Part shown: positions 46,558-60,800 of the stretch, one piece after another
Position numbering within the stretch: position 1 is the stretch's first letter
Layout of the letters: each line of letters starts with the position of its first letter
Assembly (NCBI GenBank): GCA_023078685.1
Contig: JALGAS010000001.1
Span: forward strand, 8,246,001-8,310,000
Reading direction: 5' to 3'
DNA: 64,000 bases
Source: Neopestalotiopsis rosae
Taxonomy: Eukaryota; Ascomycota; Sordariomycetes; Amphisphaeriales; Sporocadaceae
Program-made: the position numbers and the translations under genes
Notes under the pieces: generated by a model
What the model saw: only the letters and a program-made list of their open reading frames with translations
Told to the model about the DNA's origin: nothing
The model's database searches: none

Positions 46558-48729
46558 ATGGAGCAGCCCGCCGGCCAGTCTGCGGCAGGGATGTCAGCGC
46601 CGTATGGACAAGCTTGTGCAGGTTGCGTGAAAGCGAAATGTAAATGTGTGTCTCGAGGCAGTGGTAATTGTGAAAGGTATGACTCTGATGGGCCATTCAA
46701 AGAAGAATTGGGCTATGGAATGTCCCATCATGCTGACAGCACTGAAGATGCCACCGGCGAGGCATGGAATGCCGCCAAACAGACGGCGTAAGGAAACGCA
46801 GCACCAGAAAGCCAGATATCAACCACAGAACATCACAATTGGAGGAAAGGCTTAATGATCTAGTGGAGATATTACGCCTGCAGCAGGCATCGGGGTCTAA
46901 ACATCAGGCGCCGTCGCAAGAGACCGACTCACAGACAACAGTGAGCCGGTCTAGTGGCAATCATGCGTCTTCCGGAGCATACCCAACTCCACCAACGGGC
47001 GTCGCAAGTTTGGGATCACAAACCGGCCTAGAAGGCCCTATTTCCTCAACAAAGGCTTTCGAGGATGATCTGACACCCTTTGAGGCTGAGAGCATTCTTC
47101 AAAGATTTCGAAATGGCTATTTGACCATGTTTCCGTTTGTTTATATCAAGTCAGACACGACAGCGCAGCAGCTTTTGCAGTATCGCCCCTTCTTGTGGCT
47201 GAACATAAGAACAGTCTGCGAAAAGTCTGCTCCAAAAATGCACGCCATGGGCGATCATGTCAGAGACTTGTTGGGGCGAAAAGTACTAGTAGAGCTAGAG
47301 CGTGATATCGATGTGCTCCTTGGCTTGATGGTGTATTTGGGATGGTAATTACCATATTCGTTCACTGGACTGCTACGCGTAATAAGTATTGGCTAACTAC
47401 GATCAGGGCAACACATCAGACCCGCGGCAAAGGGTTCCAAGCACGTTACGCCAATCTGGCCAATTCACTGATTCAGGATCTTCGCCTTGACCAACCATTC
47501 AACCCAAACGCAGGTGGGAACTGCTGGTTTCCCCAAAGCAAGGTTCCGGCCACATCTCCTGAGCATACTCATGAACAACGCCGGGCTGTCATCGGTACAT
47601 TTATATTGAGTTCCAGGTAAGTGACGACGCGCCTGTCTCGTACTGTCCTTGCCGTAATCGCCACAAGGCTTACGACCTGGTTTAGCATATCGAGCTTTTT
47701 GAAAATCGATGTAACGAGGTGGAATTCACACATGGAGGAAAGTCTGGAAAAGTTGGCCGCAGACCCAGAGTACCCAGGAGATGAGCTCCTGGTTGCCATG
47801 GCTAGGGCAAAAGTCATTGTCAATGACGTGGGCCGCCTCACCTGGAAGCGGACTGGCAACGAATTGGCGGGGCCACCATCAGTATATGTGAAGCCCCTCA
47901 AGGACAGGTTGCAAGCAATTCGGCGCTCGTTGAAGCCGGAACTGGTCGAAAACAGTAAGTCCTTGGTAAGACGGTAGCTCAGGCAAAGACGCCGCCTAAT
48001 CATGTCGCTTCAGGGGTCATCCAGTCTCATCTCTACAATGCCGAAGTGTTGATTGGGGAGATGGCCATCTTCCACAGCACAACATCCATCGCCCCCTCAT
48101 ACAATTGTCAGTTTCCCGGCTCATTGCCACTCCCAGCAACGCAATCTCCGGCACAAGGGGGAGGAAACACCAGCCCATCGGGCCTACGGCCCATCGACTT
48201 AACACGACTAGAGACACTTCATGAGTGCCTCCACAGCATCAAGCAGAGCATTACCACCATCCAGTCATTTGAGCCCGCCGCATGGCCAACGTTTCCTTTT
48301 GCCGTGATGGGTCACATGTCACACTCACTGCAGATGCTATTCCGGCTGTCGGCACTGGACTCGGAACCCGACTGGGATGCGGCCGCCGTCCGGCGCGATT
48401 TCGATGTCATCGCCGTCATCCACCGCCTTGCTGATACCATGTCTCGTGTCGCCGATGCCGCGGGCCTGACTGGTGATCCCGATTCGGGCCCGCACGGGGA
48501 TATGTTTTCCAAGGGCGTCGGAACACTCCGCGCCACCGCATCCATTTGGGGTTCTGCGCTACCGCCTCTTGAAGACCCAGCTGCTGCTTCCTCCTCAGCT
48601 TCGGCAGCTGCGGCGGATCCATTTGGTACCGCTACTGATGCCGCTGGGCTAGATACCGTGGCCATGTTGCTCGATTTTCAAAATGATCCGTGGCTGACCG
48701 AGTTATACAATTCATGGGAGGCAATGTAG
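46558..48729 (+). CDS. Zn2Cys6 (Gal4-type) transcription factor
   Basis: Five exons, 46558-46676, 46748-47344, 47407-47616, 47686-47954 and 48014-48729, give 636 aa. The first intron splits the zinc cluster. When spliced, the cysteines fall at residues 20, 23, 30, 38, 41 and 48, the canonical C-x2-C-x6-C-x7-C-x2-C-x6-C. A basic linker (VRKRSTRK) and a short coiled-coil (SQLEERLNDLVEILRL) for dimerisation follow. The middle part is helical and resembles the usual fungal regulatory region. The C-terminus has an Ala/Ser-rich acidic tail (PAAASSSASAAAADPFG) that may activate. It is a nuclear DNA-binding regulator; target genes cannot be told from sequence. The neighbouring broken reductase is on the same strand, but no cluster is apparent. 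Confidence 0.9.
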
Positions 48730-49212
48730 AGAAGACAACCCCCTATTTGGAGTGTCATGTCTTATCCCGACGACTTTTGTACAGCATATTTAATTATATG
48801 ACAATAGCGCAGGCGCAACTCTTTGGGTTCAACTTTACCACATCGCTGGTCTAGAGGCAGAGTGTGTGGTGACTTGGATACATGTTAATTGTATGTTATT
48901 GTATAGATTATGCTCTCAAGAGCTGTCATTCCCGTGTCCCTGTCTATGTGCCAAAGACCATATTATGCATGTCAAATATGTTCGTAGCAAGCAGTGGGCT
49001 ATCCAGTGCCCATTGTCGTCAAATGCTGAGATCCTCTCATAAAACCAATAACGCCGCGCTCAATGCTGGGGGTCGGGGGTATGTTGTATCCGACCACGCT
49101 GATGCTTCTAAGCCTTTGTAAACGATCGTTTGCCCATTCCATAATCCATGGTGAGCCCCTCCGTGCTAATTCATACAAGCTCGTCATTACATCTCTCTCC
49201 GCTCTATTGTGT
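48730..49212. other. Convergent 3' intergenic region
   Basis: Between the 3' ends of the regulator (+) and AUR1 (-). Nothing beyond untranslated sequence is seen. Confidence 0.55.
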
Positions 49213-50636
49213 TCAGAATCCTGCCTGGGAAGTCTGTCTAGAATGTGAGGCTCGAGGAGAAGATCCGGCGCTGCTTGACTCTCTACTGTGTCGACGGCTC
49301 TCGAAAGTGGGACTTGCACTTCCACTGGCAACTGTCGGACTATAGAGAGTGCTGCTTCCAACTGACCATTCGTCGCTGTCGCCAGTACCACGTCTTTCCA
49401 AGAGACCTAGGCCGTACCCGAGTTCTTCGTCGGCTGTCTTCTTCATCTCTCCGATCTCAACGAAATCGTATTCCCATCTATTCGACTTGTCGCCTTGCTG
49501 GTGCGGCAGGTATCTGGTTCTGCCAATAAAGAAGATGATGGCAGCAATGAGACTGCCGCCCACCAAATCCACAGCGTAGTGGTGGCTCAAGTACATAGTT
49601 GCCCACCAAAGCCAGCCAACGTAGAAGATGAAGAAACCACGGAATCGCGGGAAACAGTAGCTCATAAACAGAGCCTCCAGGGTCGCGTCACCGGCGTGCA
49701 GGCTGGGAAATGCGCCGAAAGGAACCGGGGCGGTCGAGAAACTCGTCGTGTACATGTCTGCGCCAAAAAGGGCGTCGATGCGGGCCAAGCCCGCGGGAGA
49801 GCCAGGCATACCGTAGTGGGCAGGTGCCAGCCCGTACATGTTCTCGTACCACGGCGGGGTACACGGGAACACAAGCGCCATCGTGACGCCAATGATGCTT
49901 AGCCATCCAAAGGCCTTTGAGAAGACGGGCAGCGTCTTTGGAGCCGCGAACAAGAAGATGAGGGCGGAGCAAATGGCTGGGTTGGCGAAGTGGCCAATAC
50001 CGTACGGGACCCAGGCAAAGACATCGAGGATCGGGTGGGTATGCGCCGAGAGGATATTGGACAGGTTGGCACCGTACAGAACGTTTTCCAGGGCGGGCAG
50101 TACCTTGACCCAGATATGAGGTCGCACTTCTGTCGGAATGAACCTGATTGATCGCATTAGTCTTGCAGCCGAAACAAACCAACCCGCTTTGCAGTTGGAT
50201 GCAGTTAAGGACCTGATTCGGGGCGAGCCACAACTTACCGACTAGAGAAGAAGTAGAGCAGATACGTCCAAATCGGCCACGAAGGCAGGAAAAATTGGCT
50301 TGTAGCTGGCATCAGCAGCAGGAGCGTGTACGCCAAGACGGCTGCAGACTTGATAAAAGGTGCGTGTACGTCGATGACCCATAACGAAAACAGACAAATA
50401 GTCGCGAGGATGAAATATTGTATGTCGAATAAGGTCCATTTGCGTTGCTTGAAGTTCTGGACGCCTTCGATGACGGAGAAGGAGGTTTGTAGCGAGGAAA
50501 CACGCTCGAGCACTGGGTCGAAAGATCGATCTTTTGCGGCTCTCCTCTGCCGTCTCAAAGCTGACAGATCGAGTTTTTTAGGCCAACCAAGATGAAGCGA
50601 AGGCTTCGCCTGGAAGAGGGCGTTGAGATTCCGCAT
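49213..50636 (-). CDS. AUR1: Inositol phosphorylceramide synthase Aur1
   Basis: Exons 50636-50239 and 50143-49213 (95-nt intron, GTAAGT...TCAG) give 442 aa. It is a multi-span Golgi membrane enzyme that transfers phosphoinositol from phosphatidylinositol to ceramide, an essential fungal sphingolipid step and the target of aureobasidin A. The lipid phosphatase-like motifs are exact: FPSLHAGD with His282 and YLSHHYAVDLVGG with His321 and Asp325. The His-His spacing of 39 and His-Asp spacing of 4 equal those of the yeast catalytic triad (His255, His294, Asp298). The N-terminus (AKPSLHLGWPKKLDLSAL) and CTPPWYENMYG are also typical. The C-terminal 60 residues are a Ser/Arg-rich cytosolic tail with many possible phosphosites. 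Confidence 0.95.
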
Positions 50637-53600
50637 TTTTGCGTTGTTCGAGGCGAATGACTGAGTCTCTCAAACGCGACTTGACTCTGAACGATCGATC
50701 TGTGTGGTGGCGTAATAGTCAAGGCGGCGATAAGAGGGCAAGGTCGATGGGTGCGGTGCTGGGTGTTTATCGGGATTCAACACTGGTCGGTCACTACTTG
50801 GGTATTCGCCTGACTGATAACTCTTCTTCGTCCTGCTACAGTCGTCAATGTCCCTCTCGTAAGCGAAGGCGAAACCCAAAGGAGGACGAGTGAAAAGTTC
50901 AGAGTTGATGGTCTGTAAGGGGAATCAAGAACTTCATATGCAGATCAGTCGATGGGTTGGTCGGTTGGCTAGTTGCTGGTACTGTATGCACTACAACCAA
51001 GTATGCGGATCCAACGGAGACAAGGATCCTAGAAAGAAAAAGACCCATCCTAGGCGACCGATGATCCATTGGTAATCATTGACGGGTGCTGAGTTTCTCG
51101 GCTGGGTGGATCCAGAAGCGCTACACTGTGGGATGTCTATGACAAGATGGTATCAATATGCTGCTGCAGGGAGTCAAGGCCGAAGGGGAATGACTGGACT
51201 GGACTGGATTGGGAAGATGGATGGATGGATCTTGTTGGTTGGCAGTAGGCGACGGCGGGGGTGTCTAGGTTGGTGGTGCTAGGTGGGCTCCCGCACGCAC
51301 GCGCTGGACTTTCGACTTTTGCATAATTTGAGGGTCGATTTGTGTCGAGAAAATCAAATGCTTGCTGCTTTGGCCCCCAGTGTCCAGCTGATTCTTGCCT
51401 GCAGTCCGATCCCCGAAACAAGTAGGTGTACCTGTACTTTGCGGCCTCCCATGCCATGGTGTGGAGCACGCTCGCGCTTGTCTACTGTCTGACAGCTTCT
51501 TTTTGAATGCTCCCTCGAACATTTTCGGCGCCCATGTACATAGAGTAGAGGTTAGTCGTGATACTATGCCTGTATATGGCCTTACCTCGCAAACTCGACG
51601 GACGCCGACACACCGATTTGCACAGCTGAGTTGGTTCGGATAGATGTGCGATTGGGCAACTATTGCTTGACTAACAGCTAAGAAATGTGTATCATCCAAT
51701 TGTACAGAGATGCTAAGCTTGTAGCCGCACTCCCCACCCGGACGATCTTTCTAGGCTTTTGTCCTTAACCATATGCACATCTTACTACCCAACCGATATA
51801 TACTCATTCACTACCAACTCCCTGGGATCTGAAATTCCATTTCATTTCCCGGCTTTGCTTTTCGCAAATGTCGACCGAGCGACAAGGCAGCTTCAAGCAT
51901 CAGACATGGTATGTCCAATATCAGTGACCAACTTTACCACTTCCTACTGCTGTCCATCACAGTGGAGATAAGCGGCCCTGTCGGAACTCGGCACTGCGGA
52001 TTCCTTTCATTTTCCTCCATCAAGTGCGTGAAGCGCACAGCCAACAAGCAGGCTCTTGGAATATGATTTTTGCACACAAAAAAAGAACGCCGAACGCAGC
52101 GCTTTCCTTCACTTGCATACTTCTTGTCGTCATTCTCCTGCAGCGCGCCAGTGTGCCTTGACATATTACCTTCTTCCAAATCCTGTGTACCTACGTGGAA
52201 GCCACTTTGACGCCGTTGCGCCGGTAGACCAGCCCAACTTTGGCAGCACGTGTCCCTTCATGCGCCAACAGCTTTTAAAATTTGTGGTTGCTGCAAAAAT
52301 GTCCACCCAGACGTCATGATGAGGTCGAATCAGTGATAGCGTCTTGTGCTCACTAAGTTGAAAAGCGACAGGAGCACCTGTAGGCCACAGCGCAGGGCTG
52401 GCCGGTGCTGCTGCGTTGTTGGCGCTGGTACCTACTGGCGCTGGCAATCGCACTGACCACTGGACATGCCGACACGGGTGCGCTGTACCTACCGGTAAGG
52501 CACGCGGCTGGGCGGCATGCAATGAGCGTCCTGGCGCCCGGGCCTGCCTGAAGATATGCAAATCAGAGTGACTGGACTTTCTACGAGACCTGGACGGGCT
52601 GACTGGTGCTTCACTGTCAACCCCGAGCAATCCGAGGGTCGCATTGCAGTACATAGTAGGAATCTGCGGCCATCTTGTTGGCATACATAGGTAGTAATGC
52701 TGTGACCTGCTTGTGTCTGGACTTTAACAGAATATGTTTGCATCTGGACATTGATCGCTGATTGTTAGCTCTCCCTCACATCGTAACAGAATAATATGCT
52801 GAAAAGAACATTGATTGATAAACTCAACCTGTTCAACCGCCAGCGCGCCTGGCAATGGGGGATCGTCGTCGTCATGCTCACCCCTTTGAGGACTAGTCTA
52901 GGGTCTTGGGAGTCCGAGGTACCAGTCGATCTCCACCCCAGGATCGAAATCATGATGCAAGTATTGCTACTTTGCGATTTTTCGCTTTTTGGAATTGTAG
53001 CTAATACCCGAGACATACACCCGAAGCCGCGCGGGATGGGGCGGTACCGAATGCGCTGGACACAAGTTACACAATTCTCAACATCAATGATTGATGATTC
53101 TTATTTGGCGTCGTGACTTTGATATCTGACGTGATATGAGGAATGCTACCAGTGTGCACGTTGGTGGTGTATACTTGATCTTGCTGACTTGGGCAATTAT
53201 GGCGCTTAACGCGATCACAAGCCAAGTTTTCTTCATCCATGAAGTTTACTTGAGATGAAACAAAAACTGCAGTCTCCGTGTGTTGAGTGCCCCGGGCCCT
53301 TGGATTCTGCTCATGATTGTGTACAGAATGTCAGGTCGTATACCTCGGGCACTTTACAAGTCCGGGCGGCCGGCAAGGATTTCTCAATCTCGTGCGACCA
53401 TCAGCGGTCGCATGCTCGGGTTTTTCGCAAATTGAATGAGCCCAACAACTGCTACCGGGCAGGCCGGTGGTCTTGGCATTTACTTCGTTTGCCAAAGAAC
53501 CACACCACGGCACCCTTGACATTAAACAAAAAATCGATGGCCATGCAACGCATGAAGATAGTGAAATAAGAAAGACAATAGGCAACTTAAAAGTTTGGAA

Positions 53601-56600
53601 ATAAACTTCTTTCAAAGTGCCGTCGGCTCACTATCTGCTCTCATACCACGTACAATGGAGTCTGACTACTGCTGAGCTCACAGACCAAGCTCTGGATCAT
53701 GCATCACGATCAAAAACATAGCACGCAAACCTAGACGCCTGTCTACGCCCAGCCACATTACATCATTCCGTAGAGGTGGCTTCTGGTCAAGATTTCAGAG
53801 TTTCATGTTCATCGACAAGAAGCCATTCTACTGTGTATGGAGTAAGAGCTGGTGATGCTCAATTGAAGGATGTAAGTCATGGACCGCAAACCGACTGGTG
53901 ACAAAGACGCTCACCACTCTGTAATACAAGGATAGGCATTTGAGTGGCTTTAATCGGGGCTCACCAGGCACGCGCCCCAACGAGCTTCAGCTCATCCATA
54001 ACACATACCTATTCCGTCTATGATGAGCTCAGATGGCTGGAGATCGCCTCACGTGAGCACATCTCTTATCCTCACAGACTCCCAATCGTCAAGATGCTAG
54101 TATTCTTGGCATGTTTCCATATTATAGGAAAGGGATTTAAATCGATAAGGCTCCGCTTTGTGGATATCTTTTCGCAGCGCGAGCGAAAAAAAAAAATCTT
54201 TTTTCATAAAAAAGTGAATCCTTGCCCGCACAAACCCCTAGCTGGCTTGGCTGGGTCGCGAAAGCGATCCCTCGGGGCCATCAAGCATTCCGTTGAACCA
54301 TCCTTTCGGGCTGCGAGGCTACCTACCAACCAAAATTTTTCTGCCGCACTCCGGGCGCGACTCGGAAATTTGATCGTTGTTGGCTCGCCGCCGGATTCCC
54401 TTTTCCTCCAGTATGACCTCTGGAATGGAAGCACAGGGAAAATTCCTCAACCAGCTCGCAAATGGCATGGTCTCTCGGCCTTCGGAAAGCCGCCGCTGTC
54501 TACTATGTACTATGCCATGTATGACTGTAGCCTAGTATGATTTCCATCTTCTGGCAAAAGAGAAACCCACGAACCCGTTGACTTCGCTCCGGTCCGAGGT
54601 GCGGCGGTAATCTTGAGTTGGCCATAACTCCGTAGTGTACTATGTAGTCTATGGTTCCATTTTAAGGTGCAGGGAAATAATTTTGTATGGACACTCTGAG
54701 GCTCTGTCCCATCCATACCAGAAACGAACACACAGAATCCGGGGACACGCGACCATAAACGCGACGTGACCACAAGCGCCCGGTGCAATGTGAGCGACAG
54801 GGACGTACGTGGTACCGAGAAAGTAGACTATTCGTCCATCTAACTCCACGTAAGTCCGAAAGACCATCAGTGGTTCATGGCTTTTTCTGTGTCTGTGGCA
54901 TTCTTTTCGCTTGGCATGCTGTGCGCGGAATTTTGTTGGCCAGGATGCTCAAAAAAGAGTCCCTGTATAGCACGGTGATCGGCTGACCCTGCGTCTTTGC
55001 TGCGGTCGGTCTTGGCCATTCCGCCAACGATCCGGGTCATCCGAATGCGATGCTAGTCCAAAGTACCCACGACAATACTATTACCGATGCCAGCGATTGT
55101 GCCATGGAAGACATCTGATGAGAACAAACATCTCAGTAGTGTAGTGACTTGCAAGACACCGTGGATCCGCACTCAATAGTCGGACAGAAATCTGGATCTG
55201 CTGGACTGCTGGTCACCGATTATTGACAGCGATTACTCCACATGCGCAGGTATGGAAGTTTGCTAGCCTTTATTCCACAGATGCCTAGCGCACTGGGAAT
55301 TCACTTGTACTTTTGCTGACTGAGCGGACGGTATTTGGTGGTTGTCTCTCCGACTGTGAATCCGGTTGGGCTGGGTTAGGTTTGAACTAAACGGACAGGG
55401 AAGTCCATGGTAGAAACAATCGCCTACCGACTCTTCTATGGTCAGGTGCTATATCTACAGCATCACTTTCGTCTGATATTTTGATGAATTATAAAGCACA
55501 ATTTGGAAACTTCCCTGTGCATACCCGTAGCTGTCACTTATGAACCACGATCAAACGTGCCAGAGAGTATTAGCGACTATGCTAACCAGCTCAACCTTGC
55601 GAGCCAGCTTGTCGTGACGTCAAAGCTATTATCAATGTCTGAAGCATTCTTCAATATCCATGGACACCCTCGTACTCAATCTCGAAGTTGTAATCACCGA
55701 GTATGCAAATATATACGTGCTCAGCTATGATTTTTGCTAGAATTTGGGGCAGACTGAGTGAGATTGCGTTATGTTGAAGAACATCCAAGCGGAATTCCTT
55801 TGATGGCTTTGCATATTGGTTTTCTCGGAGTCGAGCTAAGCATATTTACAGAGTAGTCCAACGCCTGTACGGTAGATAAGACTTTGAGGATGTTGTTTGG
55901 AATGGGCGTACATGAGCCCTGCTTGTAAGGTCCATATTACACATCCTTACAATGCCACGTCTTCCCGATTCTGCATGTGCTCTCGCCAAGCTGGATGCAG
56001 GCCATGACAGGTTGCCACGAATAAGCTTTGTTCTAAGATCCGATGCCACGCTGTCGGGGAATGGAGTGTTGATGAGTGATCAGCCTAGCCAAGCTGACTG
56101 CATATCTAGCACCACCTTTACTAATGTGACAAATAAGCCAGGTCCCGGAGAGGGGTCTTTCAGAGGGTATCAATACATAGTACGCATCTGACATAATCTA
56201 TACCCTAGGGAAAATCATATTGAAGCTTTAAAGGCCATAATTCTAGTCCTATTAGATCGCCTTACAGCAACAAGGCAACGTCCCCAGTCATCGAGGGAGC
56301 CTCTGACCTCGCCTACTCGTCCAAGAGCCAACATCTCGTACCTTGAGGATGAAAATCACATATGCTCCTACTTATCTCTATTCATTATGGTTCCCTTTGA
56401 ACACTCCCGGATTTGGGTGCTGTAATATTCGAGGCATTGTTTGGTCTAGGAATGAGCCAAAAGCTGTGTTGTTCAACATCTTTCTCTCAAAGACTCAACA
56501 AGACATTTGTCGCTCTACACTTCCAATGGAAAACGAGTCTTCCTGGGATTCTTTATAGGTGTTATTTCAAAGGAGAATCTTAGTTTTCTGAGACACAGTT

Positions 56601-57885
56601 CAAGTGTGCCTCCCTAAATGAAACATAACTAGTTAGCAGAGTAAATCACAGTAACCCAAGCAAACATCACCAGTACAGTCAGAGTTACGCCATACTGCTT
56701 GTTAAATAATTACGTGTAGCCATCTCGATAGAGATCCAGGACCTGTATAGCGGCGTGTCGACAACATAGGAGTTGATCCAAGATGTCTCCCATCGTGCGA
56801 CTTGGTTGGTGCACGTTTTACCTCAAGTATATCTACTTGAGACTTGCTGGCAAACTTCTTGATAGCGTCCACCGTCTGTTGAGTGATCATCACTCGAGAC
56901 GGAAATCAGGGATCGCAAATTGTATCCTCACTAAAGCTAGCATTTCATCCAATATTGTCGACATCGAGCCGCGATTGAAAAGCAATAAGTGGATGACTTC
57001 TGAGCTTGATAAAAAAAATTGAGCATTTGGTTACCCTAATCATATTTGTTGCAGGATGACGATGTGTCCTCTTCCGATATATGGTTGTCGGGGATGGCTA
57101 ACCTATATTTAGCTGTACACAGAAATGATTCTGTGCTTACTCTAGGCCTATTGTTAATTTACATCATTAATAGCCTGGTTAAACACTATAATTGTCTGCA
57201 ACTCGGGAATAAGGGATAAGGAGCGTGACACTTGTTTGATTGACGCAATTTGGCCATTGCCAATGAATCGTACATCGCATAGTAGCTATTTTTGGGTTTC
57301 CATATGAGAGGTGGTGACCACCACCTCTCAGTTTTGAGGAGAGTCTACTTTGCAACCGCGTCACTCTATTCCTTATCAAATCGTAGACAATCAACATAAT
57401 CAGAATTGCTGCAGCTTACAATGACTGGGATCAAATGGTTATTGTATGACATACATTTCAATAAAGTTATCACACGCGCCTGAGAGTATGTAGTTGCTAT
57501 GAGCAGTATTAGGCATACTATCCATCGATATGAATATGATGCAGTCGTATGACCAATATTACATGCCTAACAAGAGCAACCCGCCTTGAAAGACTGATGA
57601 TGGAATTAATAACGAAATCGGTCTGTGGCTTGTCTCCTTTCGCGCATACTGTCGAGATCAACCCAAGGACCTGGATATCCGAACCAAACTCCTGTACCAT
57701 TGTGACATACTGAAGATTGCTGAGCTTGTGGGTCTTCAAAGGTGTAATTTACCAATATCAACGAACACGTTCCTCGAGCGAGTCTCATTGTTTTTGAACA
57801 GTACCAGATGACGTATATATCTCCCCAGAAGGCTGAACATATCTATCTAAACACAATCCAACAATCTGTAGATGCAAAATCAAGA
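50637..57885. other. Gene-poor region of about 7 kb
   Basis: No gene can be supported. The first part is the AUR1 promoter. The longest frames, 52166-52684 (-, 172 codons) and 53944-54540 (+, 198 codons), have low-complexity or chance-like composition and no motif. From about 55.5 kb the DNA is more A/T-rich and holds an isolated palindrome at 57305-57330. No transposase or reverse transcriptase remnant was recognised. Confidence 0.4.
57305..57330. repeat. Perfect 12-bp inverted repeat with 2-base spacer
   Basis: TGAGAGGTGGTG, AC, then CACCACCTCTCA. It could form a tight hairpin or bind a dimeric factor. No U-tract follows and no gene ends beside it, so a terminator role is not supported. 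Confidence 0.75.
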
Positions 57886-60800
57886 CTACAAATCCTTCAA
57901 ATTATTCCGTTTTCCAAACATATCTTTGAGTTTACTCCTCATGGAACCCGTAGACCTTGGCCGCGATGGTGCGTCAGGAGGCGCAAGAGCGGAATTTGTG
58001 CTATACTGGTTCCTTTGAAATGTGTCATTCTTTTGCGACTGCGCCGTACCTCCGAGGTCCTTGACTGCGCCTTTTTGGACCACCAACCCATGTAGGTTCT
58101 TGTAGAATGATATCAATTCCTCGCTGCGACTGTCTTGTCTCTGTGACGGTTGCCAGCTGAGTGCAAAATGGTCTTCCAAGCCCTCTAGGGTGTACAGCGC
58201 CTCGACTGCTTTCAGCGCGGGGTAAGTGACCCGTTGGCTCCTCAGCAGATCCATGCCTGGTCGTTGTTGAGTGGCAATCTCAGCATTAACGTCTGACCCG
58301 TTCAGCACGAAGTTCAGTAAGAGATGCGAGTAGGCGTAAGCAAAGCCGCGGAAACCAAAATTGCGCCAAAATTCGGCTCTCCGAGGCCGATGAGTGAGTG
58401 CATACTCGATCATGAGCCCCCAAGCACTCTCTCTTGGTGTGTGGAATTGTGCATTGGGATCGGCTCCCTTCTCCAGAAGTAGGCTACAGATGGCCGGACA
58501 GGTCAGTCTCATGCGCTCTCTGTGCTCGGAGGTGCCTTCCCAAGGGCGCCTGAAGAGCATGCTCTCCGTAGCGTGAAATAGTAGCCGTGAAGCAAGTCGG
58601 CCATCATCTGATCCTTGGGTCGTGCACTGCGGCACTGTCTGTTGTATGAAGTCGGTTGGGCGGTAGTAGACCACCAGAGAATAGAAACCCAAAGGCCTCT
58701 GGGCTCCAACAAGACAGGTCCTCAATGTGAGGCTTACGTCGCGGTCAAGCTGGTTCACTCTCTCCCCATCGAGGCCATACCCGGAAGCCCAGTGTGTATT
58801 CTTCGTATCGCACCATGATCTGGAGCTAATAGAGCTCAAAGCCAGTCTTTTGGCTACGTTGAGTGCTTCCTGTGTTACATAGCAAGTCCCTGCTTGACGC
58901 CAATGCTTCGACATTGTTTGATCAAGATCCAACAACACAGCAGGGGTAACTGGCCTCTCATCCCTTTCTGCAAGAAAAGCATAATGCATGGCTCGATCCA
59001 TGTAATACCAGATGTCACTATAATCAAGAACCATAGGACACTCTTTCGAGGCGGTCTTGCAGAGAAGAAGGCATGAATGACATAAACTCACAGCAGGGTG
59101 GAACTCTGTGCCTGTTGTTAGGAGAAATACCTTCTCCCAAATTTCGGGCAGTTTGAGGAATTCAACTGCCGTTCTGTGGATGAAGTCCACGTAATGGTGT
59201 TTAACCGATCTGAGGCCCAAAAAGCCCTTCCGCTTGTAGTCAACAGAGCGTAGCTCTAGAATTCCAGCACATCTCGCGCGAATCCTGCCCTCGGTTATCT
59301 CCACGAAGATCTTTTCTTCATTCACGGTGGGAGTTCTGACTGGCGTCCCGATGATGGTAGCAACATCCCAACCCGCAAAATGCAGTTGGACGGGAGTGAT
59401 GTGATACGTTCCACTTTGGGACTCAGCAGCGGCAAGGCATATCTGAAAAAGCTCTGAAGCCTGTTTTTTATATGCTAGCGGCATATGCATGAACATGGCA
59501 GCATAAAGATCCTTGAGCTCTGACGGAAACTCGTCTAGACGATGCCGCAGCTCGGTAATATCGTCAAAATTCTGGAGTCCAGTCAAAAGAGAGCGTACCA
59601 CGAGTACTACCCAGAGAAAGACTCCGCAAGACTTTTCCACAACTGCCTCGACAAAGGTCTCCCATTCCTCACCGTATCTGGATTCCAGGCGTTGACGCAA
59701 CAGACTGACTGTATAGTCACGAATGTCATCTCTGGTCAAGTCCTGCAGCTTCAGATGAGGGAAACTGGAAAAAGCATCGACGCAGGCCGGCGTTGGCCGG
59801 CTAGATACTAAGACTTTGACATACTGATAATGATTCGCCGCCGTGAGCAAGTTCAATATCTCAATCTCGTCTCCTTCATACTCGTCAATCCCGTCCAGTA
59901 AAAAGAACAAATGGAACTGTGAGCTTGTCTGGTCCAGAAGCCTCTTAAACCAGCGAAGAAGCTCCGGAAAAGATGGAGCTCCCAGAAGGTCTCCTCGGGA
60001 AGAGTCGGCATTAAGTATTCGAAGCTCGGGCACAACGCTTGCGATGACGCCAGGATGTCGGCTGAGGATATCGTACATTAATGAACGTGACAGACCCTCT
60101 TGGAATTTTTGAATTGCGCTGCCCAGGTTCCAGAAAAAGAAAGACGCAAGTGCAGTCTGACCCTCACAGCTTTTGGACCATTCCTCTATTGCTTCCTGAG
60201 TCTTCGGATTATCGAGGATGTATTTCATCAAGGTGGATTTGCCAGAACCAGCTTTACCGCTGATCCAGTAGCAACCGCTCCCAGACTCCAGCCAGTGAAG
60301 CAAAGAGGGCCATGGCCTTTCGGTGTCTCTTGTATCTTCCAATATCCATTTAAATGTAGACGCGTGAGCAGGCTTAACACTGTCATATCTATCGCGGTAA
60401 TGTCGGAAATACAGACTTTCCAAGACCTTTTTCTGGCTTGGCTCAAATTTCCAAAGTTCAACGTGTCCTTTGGAACTATGGTCCTTGATCGATAGCGTCA
60501 TCAAGCTTTGTCCGTGGTCCTCGAAGTCCAGCTGATATGCTCCTTTGGGTGCAATGACACGGGTTGTGCCATTTTTCAAAGTTAGAATGGCTGAAAGTAT
60601 TCTGTCATGCTGGCCAGTGCCTCGTAAGTCCGTCTCATCCAGGCGACGTCGCAGTGCGGCATCTTGGATCTTCATACCGTCCAGGCGGTTGTTCATTACT
60701 GCTAGGACCCGTGTTATCTCGGAGTACTGGTGGTCTAAGCTATCAAACCTTTGCCTGTTGATTTTGCGCATATCCTCTGTGGCTGAGTTAAGTTTCTGCA

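Noticed and set aside
52166..52684. 172-codon minus-strand frame
   Set aside because: Pro/Ala/Ser/His-rich chance-like composition, no start context, no domain.
53944..54540. 198-codon plus-strand frame
   Set aside because: No signal, domain or codon preference; it includes an A-run that encodes a Lys/Phe stretch.
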